Positions 1-8,878 of a stretch of 64,000 nucleotides of DNA are shown here, piece by piece. Made by a program: the position numbers and the translations under genes. This DNA comes from JAJCYL01 sp963664285. Lineage in GTDB: Bacteria; Bacteroidota; Bacteroidia; Cytophagales; Cyclobacteriaceae. The stretch lies in contig CAXXNX010000019.1 in assembly GCA_963664285.2 (NCBI GenBank), forward strand, positions 1 to 64,000. Direction: 5' to 3'. The stretch's first letter is position 1, and each line of letters opens with the position of its first letter. The notes under the pieces are model-generated. The model made no database searches. It was not told the origin of the DNA and worked only from the letters and a program-made list of their open reading frames with translations.

Positions 1-244
1 CTGGATAGGTTTCTTCAGGAAATCCCAATGACTTTAGAACCTTAGGGAATATTATGAGAGTCTCATCTCTAGTAAAAAGTTTGAAATAATACATGATTGT
101 TTTTAACACTTCAGTAACCTGGTGGACAATATCCAGATCGTGTTTAAACTGCATGTCAATTTCATTCGAAAATTCCCAGAGTAACCGTTTCTCATCTCTC
201 CGGAGGTCATCGAACAAAGTTTCTTTAAAGATGTTTTTTTTCAT
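1..244 (-). CDS. Uncharacterised protein, N-terminal part (runs off the left edge)
   Basis: An ATG at 244 (minus strand) opens a frame that stays open for 81 codons to the window edge. The visible N-terminus is MKKNIFKETLFDDLRR and is rich in charged and aromatic residues, with no signal peptide or membrane segment. It follows the 267-695 gene by 22 bases in the same direction, so the two are probably co-transcribed. I do not recognise the family and the C-terminus is outside the window. Confidence 0.55.
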   Translation of the reverse strand, partial: MKKNIFKETLFDDLRRDEKRLLWEFSNEIDMQFKHDLDIVHQVTEVLKTIMYYFKLFTRDETLIIFPKVLKSLGFPEETYP

Positions 245-266
245 GGTATTGTAAGGTAAATACATA

Positions 267-695
267 TTAGTGTTTTTGTTTTGGTGCATTAGTGGAAGTT
301 CCATTAAGCTCTTTTGATTTAGACTTTAAATACACTTGTCCAATTGATTCACCAAATGGTTCATCCACTTTTGCTTCCAGGCCTATAAATATTGATTTCC
401 CACTTGCTGTATTGCCAATAATGCCCAGGTCATCTTCACGACCATGGCCGTAATCATCGAATCTGACTTCTTTCTCAATTATAGCTTCATCCAACTGAAT
501 CTTTTCATTAAGTGCCTCTTCTAATAACTTCGTGACGTATTTCACTCCATCTTTCTCCAACATAAATTTAGCTAGACTGTAAGCACTTCTTCCTACCTTC
601 CAGTGTATAGCTTTTTGCCCAGTTCCAAATACCTTTATTTTCCATTCTTCGAGGGTTTTGATAGTTGTCTTATCTTTTGGCTCTTTAAATATCAT
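267..695 (-). CDS. Uncharacterised 142-aa protein with an E-A-K motif
   Basis: The frame is complete from the ATG at 695 and encodes a soluble protein of 142 residues. The centre contains RFDDYGHGREDDLG followed by GLEAKVDEPFG. The E-A-K triad after a D-rich stretch recalls PD-(D/E)XK nuclease cores and a family of uncharacterised bacterial proteins carrying the same GxEAKVDEPFG-like motif, but that is inference. The last residues (TNAPKQKH) look unlike the rest, so the C-terminus may be shifted or shortened. It starts 22 bases after the helicase-end remnant at 718-816, in the same direction. Function unknown. Confidence 0.6.
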   Translation of the reverse strand: MIFKEPKDKTTIKTLEEWKIKVFGTGQKAIHWKVGRSAYSLAKFMLEKDGVKYVTKLLEEALNEKIQLDEAIIEKEVRFDDYGHGREDDLGIIGNTASGKSIFIGLEAKVDEPFGESIGQVYLKSKSKELNGTSTNAPKQKH

Positions 696-717
696 TGTTG
701 TTTAGTTTATCTGTTTT

Positions 718-816
718 TTAGTTTATCTCCTCCGCCAGTTCCTTATACCTACACATCCCATTGGCCCATCGCATCTGGTCGATAGAATTGGATTCAGGCT
801 CTAAGATAAGAATTGT
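718..816 (-). pseudogene. Remnant 1 of a helicase 3' end (same motif as the end of the 6005-11049 gene)
   Basis: Read on the minus strand, this stretch encodes SIDQMRWANGMCRYKELAEE and then stops at 718. The real helicase gene ends with the near-identical SIDQMRWANGMCRYREMA. There is no start codon and the frame is closed upstream at 817-819, so only the last ~32 codons exist. Compared with the copy at 6005-6095 the differences are mostly at third codon positions (GCG-C/A, TG-C/T, TA-C/T). This copy therefore diverged as protein-coding sequence and is not a recent DNA duplication. It lies just outside the AbiE toxin-antitoxin pair. Confidence 0.6.
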
Positions 817-866
817 TCACGTTTATTGTTTGTTCACGTTACATGAACATTGTATACTTGTGAACA
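813..866 (+). promoter_or_regulatory. Promoter and operator-like repeats of the AbiE-type operon
   Basis: A Bacteroidota-type promoter is visible: TTTG at 829-832, 20 bases, then TATACTTG at 853-860. Repeats overlap it. TTGTTCACGTT occurs at 813-823 and again at 830-840, and the opposite-strand half sites ATGAACA (843-849) and GTGAACA (860-866) follow. TGTTCA/TGAACA form an inverted repeat with a 7-base spacer inside the promoter spacer. AbiEi antitoxins are known to repress their own operon by binding inverted repeats, so autoregulation is the natural inference. The predicted transcription start falls at or next to the ATG at 866, implying a very short or absent leader. Confidence 0.5.
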
Positions 867-1843
867 TGGATATGCAACTCATTATACAAACAGCCCTCGA
901 AACCCTTGAGCGGAATACCACTATCACTGCTAACTGGAAGGCATTAAAAGGCCTTACCGATGGGGAGCTTACCATCACGGCAGGCGCCAACACCTTCAAT
1001 TTTCTTACCGAAGTGAAACGCGAAGTGCGGCCCCAGCACATCGCCGGTATCCTCAGACAAAAGGCACAATTTGGTAACCTGATCATCATTGCAGAAAAGC
1101 TGTTCCCCGGGGCCAAGGCTGAATTAAGGGAGCTACACATCCCCTACCTGGAAGCCAACGGCAATCTATTCATCAAAAAAAAAGACACCTTGATATGGAT
1201 AGACACCAATCCTCCCCTCAGGATAAAACCGCAAACTGGCAACCGGGCTTTTACAAAAACGGGATTGAAAGTGTTATTCCATTTTTTAATGGACAGAGCC
1301 TTAATTAACTATCCTCAACGAACCATAGCCTTGATAACTGGCGTTGGATTAGGAAACATTCCGCAAATAATTAATGGTTTGAAAGAAACCGGTTATCTCC
1401 TTCAACTTAATAAGGATGCTTATATCTGGGAAAATCGACTCAAGTTATTGGATAGGTGGATGGCTGATTATGACATTTTATTGAAACCAACTCTTCTACG
1501 TGGAAGATTCACTTTTCCGGGCAACTGGGAGGATATCCCACTGAATCGTGAACAAACGGTATGGGGCGGGGAACCCGCAGCTGATCGCCTTACAAATCAT
1601 TTGAGACCCGAGGAGTTCATCATATATACCAAAGAAACCAATCAGGAACTGATCCGGAATTATCGCCTCATTCCACAAGATAATGGTGAATTCTTGGCTT
1701 TTCAGTGGTTTTGGGAGGATGACTTAACCAGGGAGATTACCCCTCCGCTGCTTGTTTACGCTGATCTGATTATCAAAGGTGATAAAAGAAGCAAAGAAAC
1801 CGCTCAAATAATCTTCGATGAATACCTCCGGGACGTCATATAA
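866..1843 (+). CDS. AbiEi-family antitoxin (type IV toxin-antitoxin)
   Basis: A 325-residue soluble protein. The N-terminal ~90 residues read like the winged-helix/nuclease-like fold of AbiEi antitoxins (ALETLERNTTITANW, then FLTEVKREVRPQHIAGILRQ). A central helix-turn-helix-like stretch carries GVGLGNIPQIINGLKETGYL, and the C-terminal half is the part that in AbiEi proteins counters the toxin. The frame is open from 761, but the ATG at 866 lies after the promoter and begins the conserved sequence, so I chose it. It overlaps the toxin gene by 26 bases, as expected of a toxin-antitoxin operon. Role: transcriptional autorepressor and antagonist of the nucleotidyltransferase. The assignment rests on recognition of the family and on the neighbour. 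Confidence 0.75.
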   Translation: MDMQLIIQTALETLERNTTITANWKALKGLTDGELTITAGANTFNFLTEVKREVRPQHIAGILRQKAQFGNLIIIAEKLFPGAKAELRELHIPYLEANGNLFIKKKDTLIWIDTNPPLRIKPQTGNRAFTKTGLKVLFHFLMDRALINYPQRTIALITGVGLGNIPQIINGLKETGYLLQLNKDAYIWENRLKLLDRWMADYDILLKPTLLRGRFTFPGNWEDIPLNREQTVWGGEPAADRLTNHLRPEEFIIYTKETNQELIRNYRLIPQDNGEFLAFQWFWEDDLTREITPPLLVYADLIIKGDKRSKETAQIIFDEYLRDVI

Positions 1844-2651
1844 AGACTTGGCAATACCTTTTTTCAAGCAAGTATTCGAACTGGTGGATACTGTAATGAA
1901 AAAAAGGGGAATACCATATTATTTGGTTGGTGTAAATGCTATTGCTCTTGAAATGCTCAGGAAAGGGATAAAACCAGGCAGGGGAACCAAGGATATTGAT
2001 TTTGCAGTGATGGTTTCAACCATTAAAGAATACGATGGGGTAGTCGATGCTTTGGTAGCCAAAGGGTTTCACAAGGCCAAGGCACCCTGGACGCTATTTC
2101 ATCAGGAGTTCAATGTGGCCATTGATGTACTGCCATTTGGTGAAATTGAAGAGAAGGATACAATATCATTTAATGAGCGATACTCGGATTTACATGTGCT
2201 GGGTTTCAGTGAAGTTTTAGAGGAAGCTGCTAATCTAGAAATTGAAGAAAGCTTCCTAAAAGTTCCTCCAATCCCGGGAATGGTAATTCTTAAGCTGGTA
2301 GCGTGGAGTGACCGTCCTGAAGAAAGGGACAATGATTTATCTGACATAATAAGGATCATTCAACATTTTTTCGACTTCGAATGGGACTCCATTGTAGACG
2401 ATCATTTTGACCTATTGGATCAGGAACCTTTTGACAGATTAAAAATTGCCTCCCGTGTGCTGGGAAGAAAAGCAAAACAATTCATCGATAAATCCCCTCG
2501 TCTCAAGTCACGTATCTTTGCCACTTTGGAAGCTAACCTCGGTGAAGTTGAACGTTCGGCAATTGCCCGGGAATGGGCAAGAAAGGAAGGTTTCGAAGTA
2601 GAATATTCATACCAGCTGTTGTCAGAATTTGAACATGGCCTGAAAGAATAA
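1818..2651 (+). CDS. AbiEii-like nucleotidyltransferase toxin
   Basis: A 277-residue protein with a nucleotidyltransferase signature. YYLVGVNAIALEML is followed by RGTKDIDFAVMV, whose D-x-D is the metal-binding pair of MNT/AbiEii-type enzymes. IDVLPFGEIEEKD provides the third acidic position, and the remainder is helical. Known AbiEii toxins transfer nucleotides to tRNA and block growth, conferring phage resistance by abortive infection. Position directly behind, and overlapping, an AbiEi-type antitoxin gene supports this role. The frame is complete with no lesions. The gene ends 6 bases before the convergent 25-codon ORF at 2658-2735. Confidence 0.75.
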   Translation: MNTSGTSYKDLAIPFFKQVFELVDTVMKKRGIPYYLVGVNAIALEMLRKGIKPGRGTKDIDFAVMVSTIKEYDGVVDALVAKGFHKAKAPWTLFHQEFNVAIDVLPFGEIEEKDTISFNERYSDLHVLGFSEVLEEAANLEIEESFLKVPPIPGMVILKLVAWSDRPEERDNDLSDIIRIIQHFFDFEWDSIVDDHFDLLDQEPFDRLKIASRVLGRKAKQFIDKSPRLKSRIFATLEANLGEVERSAIAREWARKEGFEVEYSYQLLSEFEHGLKE

Positions 2652-2657
2652 GCGGCT

Positions 2658-2735
2658 TCACATTTTCCTTGCCATCTCCCTGAACCTGCACAACCCATTG
2701 GCCCAGCGCATTTGGTGGATGGTATTTAATTTCAT
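2658..2735 (-). pseudogene. Remnant 2 of a helicase 3' end, as a 25-codon ORF
   Basis: The ATG at 2735 overlaps the stop codon of the AlbA_2 gene (ATGA), and the frame runs 25 codons to a stop at 2658. It contains IHQMRWANGLCRFREMARKM, clearly related to the helicase terminus at 6005-6095 but diverged, mainly at synonymous positions plus a few replacements. It could be translated by coupling to the AlbA_2 gene, but it more likely survives as a fossil gene end. Together with the copy at 718-816 it flanks the AbiE pair as a direct repeat. Confidence 0.55.
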
Positions 2736-2979
2736 ACCCGACCAATCAAATTTAATATCTTAATACCCGACTCTGTTATCCTGTATCGCTGCTTAGGGCT
2801 TGTTCTTTTATCAGGGTATTCCATTTCAATCCAACCTAAATCAATAAGAGGGTCTAGGTACTTTTCCCTATTATCAGAATGGTTACTTAACTTTATTTGA
2901 TCAAATAGATCACTACGTTTTATCCAGTCTGTTACTACCGCCAATACATCGCTAACCCTGGGATGTACTTCATTGTTAA

Positions 2980-4600
2980 CCCGCATTATTCATAGGCCAC
3001 CAATTTTGGGATTAATAATGGGTTGCTAACTATTTTTGATTGGAGTGTATGTATTAATTTGAAGATCAACCAGGTTTCTGGATTTCAAAGGACATTAGAG
3101 CGTTTTTTTGTTAGAATTTTTCAATTTTCAGTCAAAGCTCTATTGTGTTCTTATGGAAGAACATTTTTTTGATTAAACCAAACTGTTTAACTGATCGGTC
3201 AGTTCACCGTAAGCAAATCGCCCAGCAGGTATTGATATCTAAAGGCTCTTGAGAATTGTATTGTCAATGATCTTTTCCTTTCTTTCAGGCACGCCCCAAC
3301 CTTCATCAGGTAAAGCCGGATATTGTCCACTTGCCATCGTTTAGCAAAGTGGTGTTTTGTTTTGGCAATTAATAATTTAATCTGCCGGAACATTTCATAA
3401 CAGAGGGTAGCGATGATTAAACGCATGAAATTGGCCCAGTAGCGATGACAGGAAAGCCGGTCGGAATAAGTCATGTTTTTGAGTTCCTTTATTCGATTTT
3501 CACTGGCATCACCTCGCTTGACATAAAAATCAAAGTAAATCTGTTGAGCGGTCATCGCTTCAAAGTTGCTCACAAAGTAACGGACATTCATTCCTTTTCC
3601 GGTAGACTCCACTTTGGCATACAGCTTTTCAGAACGATCCCAGCTTTTGGCCTGGTAAGTAAACGGGCCAACAAACTCTTGATGTTTGATGATTTTTGAA
3701 GCATATTCCTTTTTTACTTCAATGATAGTCTGTTTGGTAAAAGTCTTTAAAACTTCATTACTACTAATACCTAAACAAAATTGAAGGTCAAACTGCTTAG
3801 CTATCCGATAAAAAGATGCTCCTGAAAAGCCACTATCCGCTCGAATAAGGATCTTTACTGAGGGCAGTTTTTTTCTGATTTTAATGACAATCCTTTTCAA
3901 TAAGGCCACAAACCATTTGTTGGAGTGACAATTGCCCGGACGTAGTACTGGTAAAATGACCTGACCGGTGTTCCCGTCCTTAAAGAACAACTCATGGTAC
4001 ATAGTCTGTCCATAATAGCCATTATACAAACTGAGTTGTTGGGATCCATGAGTAGGGTCATCGGTACCATCTACATCAATGATGATTTGACCAGTCTTCT
4101 CTTTCAACTCCTCTACATAACGGTCTACAAACCATTGACTCATCTGGTAGATCAGACTCCGATCGGCCTTGTTTTCAAATCGACTTAAAGTAGGCTGGGA
4201 ACATAATCCGCTATCTAGTACTTTACGGATCACCGGATCCTCTCGGAGTTTTTGTTCGTCATTGCAATCCTGATAGCCCTGCATCATTAAAAACACCCGT
4301 TGGCGAAGCATTTCTTCATAAGTGTATTCGATAAAAAAGGGGTTTCGATAGTCAGGAATCAGTGCGGCGAAGCTTTTTAATAGACCAGTCTTTCTCTCTA
4401 CTTTTTCACTTAACAATATCGCTCCGTCTGAGCTAATCGCTGATGCTGAAAAATCAAATTTAAAAGCTTGTTTTCCTCGATAAAATACGGTATCTTTTTC
4501 CTTATATTCAGGCATAAATTAATTGCTTATTTTGTTGTCTAACTATCTCAATATAAGCAATTTATGCCTGTTTTTTATTGTCTACTATGAATTTTTCGGG
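2980..4600 (-). mobile_element. IS1380-family insertion sequence, copy 1 (1621 bp)
   Basis: The ends are CCCGCATTATTCATAG and, inverted, CCCGAAAAATTCATAG. TTAA flanks both sides (2976-2979 and 4601-4604). The same 1621-bp unit occurs at 16268-17888 and 23947-25567, and a 1646-bp version at 7233-8878. Copies appear almost identical: the one difference I noticed is an A in place of G in GGCATACAGC of this copy. This implies recent amplification. It interrupts the AlbA_2 gene at 2732-5994. Confidence 0.92.
3199..4515 (-). CDS. IS1380-family transposase (copy 1)
   Basis: A 438-residue DDE transposase. Acidic catalytic positions are visible in IIIDVDGTDDPTHGSQ, then LRPGNCHSNKW and ILIRADSGFSG, with SENRIKELKNMTYSDRLSCH in the C-terminal half, all typical of the IS1380 family. 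It fills most of the element, with about 85 bases between start codon and the nearer end. It catalyses cut-and-paste movement of its own element. The frame is intact, so this copy could be active and could mobilise the broken copy 2. Confidence 0.92.
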   Translation of the reverse strand: MPEYKEKDTVFYRGKQAFKFDFSASAISSDGAILLSEKVERKTGLLKSFAALIPDYRNPFFIEYTYEEMLRQRVFLMMQGYQDCNDEQKLREDPVIRKVLDSGLCSQPTLSRFENKADRSLIYQMSQWFVDRYVEELKEKTGQIIIDVDGTDDPTHGSQQLSLYNGYYGQTMYHELFFKDGNTGQVILPVLRPGNCHSNKWFVALLKRIVIKIRKKLPSVKILIRADSGFSGASFYRIAKQFDLQFCLGISSNEVLKTFTKQTIIEVKKEYASKIIKHQEFVGPFTYQAKSWDRSEKLYAKVESTGKGMNVRYFVSNFEAMTAQQIYFDFYVKRGDASENRIKELKNMTYSDRLSCHRYWANFMRLIIATLCYEMFRQIKLLIAKTKHHFAKRWQVDNIRLYLMKVGACLKERKRSLTIQFSRAFRYQYLLGDLLTVN

Positions 4601-4617
4601 TTAAGCAGAGCTATAGC

Positions 4618-4677
4618 TTGGTCGCTAACTTGGTCGCTAACTTGGTCGCTAACTTGGTTAGTAGCTTGGTTAGCAAA
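4618..4677 (-). repeat. 12-bp coding repeat (QVSD units) in the AlbA_2 gene
   Basis: The unit TTGGTCGCTAAC occurs three times in a row from 4618, followed by two degenerate units (from 4654 and 4666). Related TTGGTCACC units lie at 4733-4755. On the coding strand they give repeated DQVS/NQVS residues between the ATPase domain and the winged helix. Similar QV-rich repeats are known in this linker of AlbA_2 proteins. Unit length is a multiple of three, so copy-number change keeps the frame. Confidence 0.75.
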
Positions 4678-7232
4678 AGCAATTATACTTTCTAAATCAT
4701 TGAAAAAGAGATCGTTAACTTCATTACTAACTTGGTCACCAACTTGGTCACCAGTAAGCGCATGAACCGGAAGTATAACCAGCACATAAGTTTGTTCATC
4801 AGTTGCAAAAGAAGGAGGAGGTGAACCATTGGCTTCCATAGCTTGATAAATAGTAGGAAAACCAGTGCCACGACCTTCAGTTAATCTTAGCTCTTTAAGA
4901 AAATCACCAATTCGACAATTACGATATTCCCTGGCAATTATTCTCTTTTGTGTACTGAGTATTTCAGAATTTACCGGAGGAACAGGGCTCGGATAACTTA
5001 ATGTTTCAATTTTATCAGGCCATACCTGTACCTCAATGGGGGAGCCCAATTCATAGCTCTTATGATAAACAGCATTTGATAATACCTCTTCAATCGCATC
5101 ATAAGGGAAATTGAAAAAACGGTCTGCCTCTGCCTTATCCGCATGTTTCACAACTTGCTCACCAATTATATTGGTTTTGAAAAAGGAAAGGGCATCTCTT
5201 AGCTGTTTTTGTAGCGGTCCTTTGAAATAATACTCTTTAAAGTTCTTACCTGAACCGTCTTTATGCCACACCAATTCAATCCATGCTCTAGTGAAAAATC
5301 TCTCAGGTTCTTTTGAAAAGAATAGCAAGCCAACATTAACCGGAAGAAGATCCTCATTAGGACCTTTTGCAATGTGCATGGTACGGCACAACTCTTCAAG
5401 TGGTATTGAAGTGCTGGCAGCATACAAGTCACTCTTGATTTCTTGTAAGTGCGCTTGAATAAGCCCTAAATCGAAATCCTGTATAGTAGCCTGATTGTTT
5501 ACCCGGTCATCAAATGGAATGCGAGCAGCTAATTCCTGTAACCTTCTCAGGTTGTCACCCTGGGCAATGATACTCCTGGAACCAACTCTAATGTAATGGT
5601 GGCGTTGAGCTCCTTTGCCCAAAGTGCCTGGAGCGGTGTAAGGCCGATTATCTCCTGCTGGACACCACAACACGAAAACGTGTTGGCTTTGTAAAACATA
5701 AGGCTGTGTAATAGGAAAATAATTGGGTAGTATTTTGTGAGCCAATTCAACGATTTCACCCTGAATGGTATCCAATTGATTCTGCTGCAACCCTGCCGGA
5801 GGTAAAATGGGGTGACCATTATTTTCCGCAATGCCAATAATGATATAACCTCCACCCCAATTGTGTAAATCATTGGCAAAAGCGCACATGGTATGGATAA
5901 CTCCTTCCCGATTCCATCCTTGTTTAAACTCAAGACGTTCCCACTCTATGGTATTACCATGAACTAAGTCATCTATGTTTATGGGCAGCGCCATTTTCTA
6001 AATGTTATTTGCAAATATCAGCCATCTCCCTGTATCTGCACATCCCATTGGCCCAGCGCATCTGATCGATAGAATGACATTCCGGCTCCATCAGTTTGGG
6101 GTGAACACACCAATATGCTAATGCACTGCGCCCGGCTGGTGGCCACGTTGAATCGGTTAGGGTTGTAAAGGAAACTCATGCCCCGTGGTGCATCATCGGG
6201 AGAGGAGCTGGTCATAGAGTAAATCACCACCGGGGCTTCCTGTCCCTGGAACTTATCTACAGTGCCAATCAGCATATCGGGTAAAGCTTTCCTTAGCGCT
6301 GCCACCTGGGCGTTGTAAGGGGCTACAATTAGGATGTTGTTTCTTTGTAGTGAATGCTCATTATTTTTTCGATCTGTCCAGGTGACAGCTGCCCTTGTAA
6401 GATCATCAACTATTTGCCCGATCATTTCAACTTCTTCTGGTGAACTGTTCTGGTTTCCTTCATGGTTGACAGGAACATGAAATAGCCCGCTTCCACTAAA
6501 ACTAGTTTCTCCCTTTAATGTCTGTATTTCGAGACCTTCTTTTGACTTCAAGCGGCTTTCATAGAACAATTCAGAGGTATATGCGCACAAATTGGGGTTG
6601 AGACGCCAGCTGGTGCCAAAAAAAAGTCCCTTTTCTTGGGGCATTGTTTGATCGCCATCCAAAACATGGTCCAACGCTGAAACGTCCGAACCTTCCGGGT
6701 GGGCTCCCTGTTGGGGCTGTTCTAACTGTTGGGGGTCACCCAAGCAAAATAAGATTCCAAGTGCACCTGGAAGCAGCCAGAACATTGGCAAGCGACATTT
6801 GACCAGCCTCATCTACAAACAGGTAATCGAGTGATTCGACGGCTTCATCTTTAGCCCAGAAATAGGTAGTTCCTCCAACTATAAAATCATCGTCAAGAGC
6901 CTCAAGTGGCTTTTTGTTGTCTATAAATTCAGTTAAACCTTCCGGAGGATCTTCACTCTTTTCTTTTACCTTTTGGGCTATCTCAATTGGTATTGAGCGT
7001 TCCCCGGCAAGTAGAAGTACCTTATCTAGTAGGTTTCTAATCACTTTATGACTAACCGCAGTCACACCAATCTTTTTGTCCATTAGGTAAAGCTCAATAA
7101 TCATCTCTGCCCCAATATGAGTTTTACCGGTACCTGGTGGGCCTTGAATGGGTAGATAGCTGTGATCCAAAATGGTTGCAGTTTTAATCGCCAGATCTTT
7201 GATAGATTCAGCGCTTAATGCTAAAGTCTTAA

Positions 7233-8878
7233 CCCGCATTATTCATAGGCCACCAATTTTGGGATTAATAATGGGTTGCTAACTATTTTTGATTGGAGTG
7301 TATGTATTAATTTGAAGATCAACCAGGTTTCTGGATTTCAAAGGACATTAGAGCGTTTTTTTGTTAGAATTTTTCAATTTTCAGTCAAAGCTCTATTGTG
7401 TTCTTATGGAAGAACATTTTTTTGATTAAACCAAACTGTTTAACTGATCGGTCAGTTCACCGTAAGCAAATCGCCCAGCAGGTATTGATATCTAAAGGCT
7501 CTTGAGAATTGTATTGTCAATGATCTTTTCCTTTCTTTCAGGCACGCCCCAACCTTCATCAGGTAAAGCCGGATATTGTCCACTTGCCATCGTTTAGCAA
7601 AGTGGTGTTTTGTTTTGGCAATTAATAATTTAATCTGCCGGAACATTTCATAACAGAGGGTAGCGATGATTAAACGCATGAAATTGGCCCAGTAGCGATG
7701 ACAGGAAAGCCGGTCGGAATAAGTCATGTTTTTGAGTTCCTTTATTCGATTTTCACTGGCATCACCTCGCTTGACATAAAAATCAAAGTAAATCTGTTGA
7801 GCGGTCATCGCTTCAAAGTTGCTCACAAAGTAACGGACATTCATTCCTTTTCCGGTAGACTCCACTTTGGCGTACAGCTTTTCAGAACGATCCCAGCTTT
7901 TGGCCTGGTAAGTAAACGGGCCAACAAACTCTTGATGTTTGATGATTTTTGAAGCATATTCCTTTTTTACTTCAATGATAGTCTGTTTGGTAAAAGTCTT
8001 TAAAACTTCATTACTACTAATACCTAAACAAAATTGAAGGTCAAACTGCTTAGCTATCCGATAAAAAGATGCTCCTGAAAAGCCACTATCCGCTCGAATA
8101 AGGATCTTTACTGAGGGCAGTTTTTTTCTGATTTTAATGACAATCCTTTTCAATAAGGCCACAAACCATTTGTTGGAGTGACAATTGCCCGGACGTAGTA
8201 CTGGTAAAATGACCTGACCGGTGTTCCCGTCCTTAAAGAACAACTCATGGTACATAGTCTGTCCATAATAGCCATTATACAAACTGAGTTGTTGGGATCC
8301 ATGAGTAGGGTCATCGGTACCATCTACATCAATGATGATTTGACCAGTCTTCTCTTTCAACTCCTCTACATAACGGTCTACAAACCATTGACTCATCTGG
8401 TAGATCAGACTCCGATCGGCCTTGTTTTCAAATCGACTTAAAGAAAACACACCTAAATTAAAAATTATTAGGCTGGGAACATAATCCGCTATCTAGTACT
8501 TTACGGATCACCGGATCCTCTCGGAGTTTTTGTTCGTCATTGCAATCCTGATAGCCCTGCATCATTAAAAACACCCGTTGGCGAAGCATTTCTTCATAAG
8601 TGTATTCGATAAAAAAGGGGTTTCGATAGTCAGGAATCAGTGCGGCGAAGCTTTTTAATAGACCAGTCTTTCTCTCTACTTTTTCACTTAACAATATCGC
8701 TCCGTCTGAGCTAATCGCTGATGCTGAAAAATCAAATTTAAAAGCTTGTTTTCCTCGATAAAATACGGTATCTTTTTCCTTATATTCAGGCATAAATTAA
8801 TTGCTTATTTTGTTGTCTAACTATCTCAATATAAGCAATTTATGCCTGTTTTTTATTGTCTACTATGAATTTTTCGGG
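7233..8878 (-). mobile_element. IS1380-family insertion sequence, copy 2 (1646 bp, damaged)
   Basis: The termini match copy 1, and TTAA lies on both sides (7229-7232 and 8879-8882). It is 25 bases longer than the other copies because of an insertion at 8444-8468 within the transposase gene. It is inserted in the nuclease-helicase gene. Confidence 0.92.
7452..8793 (-). pseudogene. IS1380 transposase, disrupted by a 25-base insertion (copy 2)
   Basis: The coding sequence equals copy 1 except for an AT-rich 25-base insertion at 8444-8468. This shifts the frame after residue ~108 (LDSGLCSQP) and introduces stops. The N-terminal 111 residues and the C-terminal 332 residues are separately open. 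The inserted bases are not a duplication of flanking sequence, so their origin is unclear. The element could move only with transposase from an intact copy. Confidence 0.88.

Larger units (their letters stand above)
2732..5994 (-). pseudogene. AlbA_2/Schlafen-like ATP-binding protein, split by IS1380
   Basis: The first part (5994 to 4601) encodes ~464 residues. An N-terminal AlbA_2 (Schlafen-like) domain includes EWERLEFKQGW and GGGYIIIGIAENNG. A GHKL-type ATPase region follows, with DAIEEVLSNAVYHKSY and later GRGTGFPTI. A linker of QVSD repeats comes next. The C-terminal winged-helix part (LSNHSDNREKYLDPLIDLGW) lies on the other side of the IS at 2732-2979. Removing the IS and one TTAA restores LLNNEVHPRVSD in frame, so the gene was intact before insertion. 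Family members are putative transcription regulators or nucleic-acid-acting ATPases, some in defence loci. The gene starts 10 bases after the helicase stop, suggesting a shared transcript. Confidence 0.8.

Noticed and set aside
3445..4188. Open frames of 84 and 64 codons opposite the IS1380 transposase, repeated at every copy
   Set aside because: They recur only because the element recurs; no protein-like features and fully antisense to the transposase.
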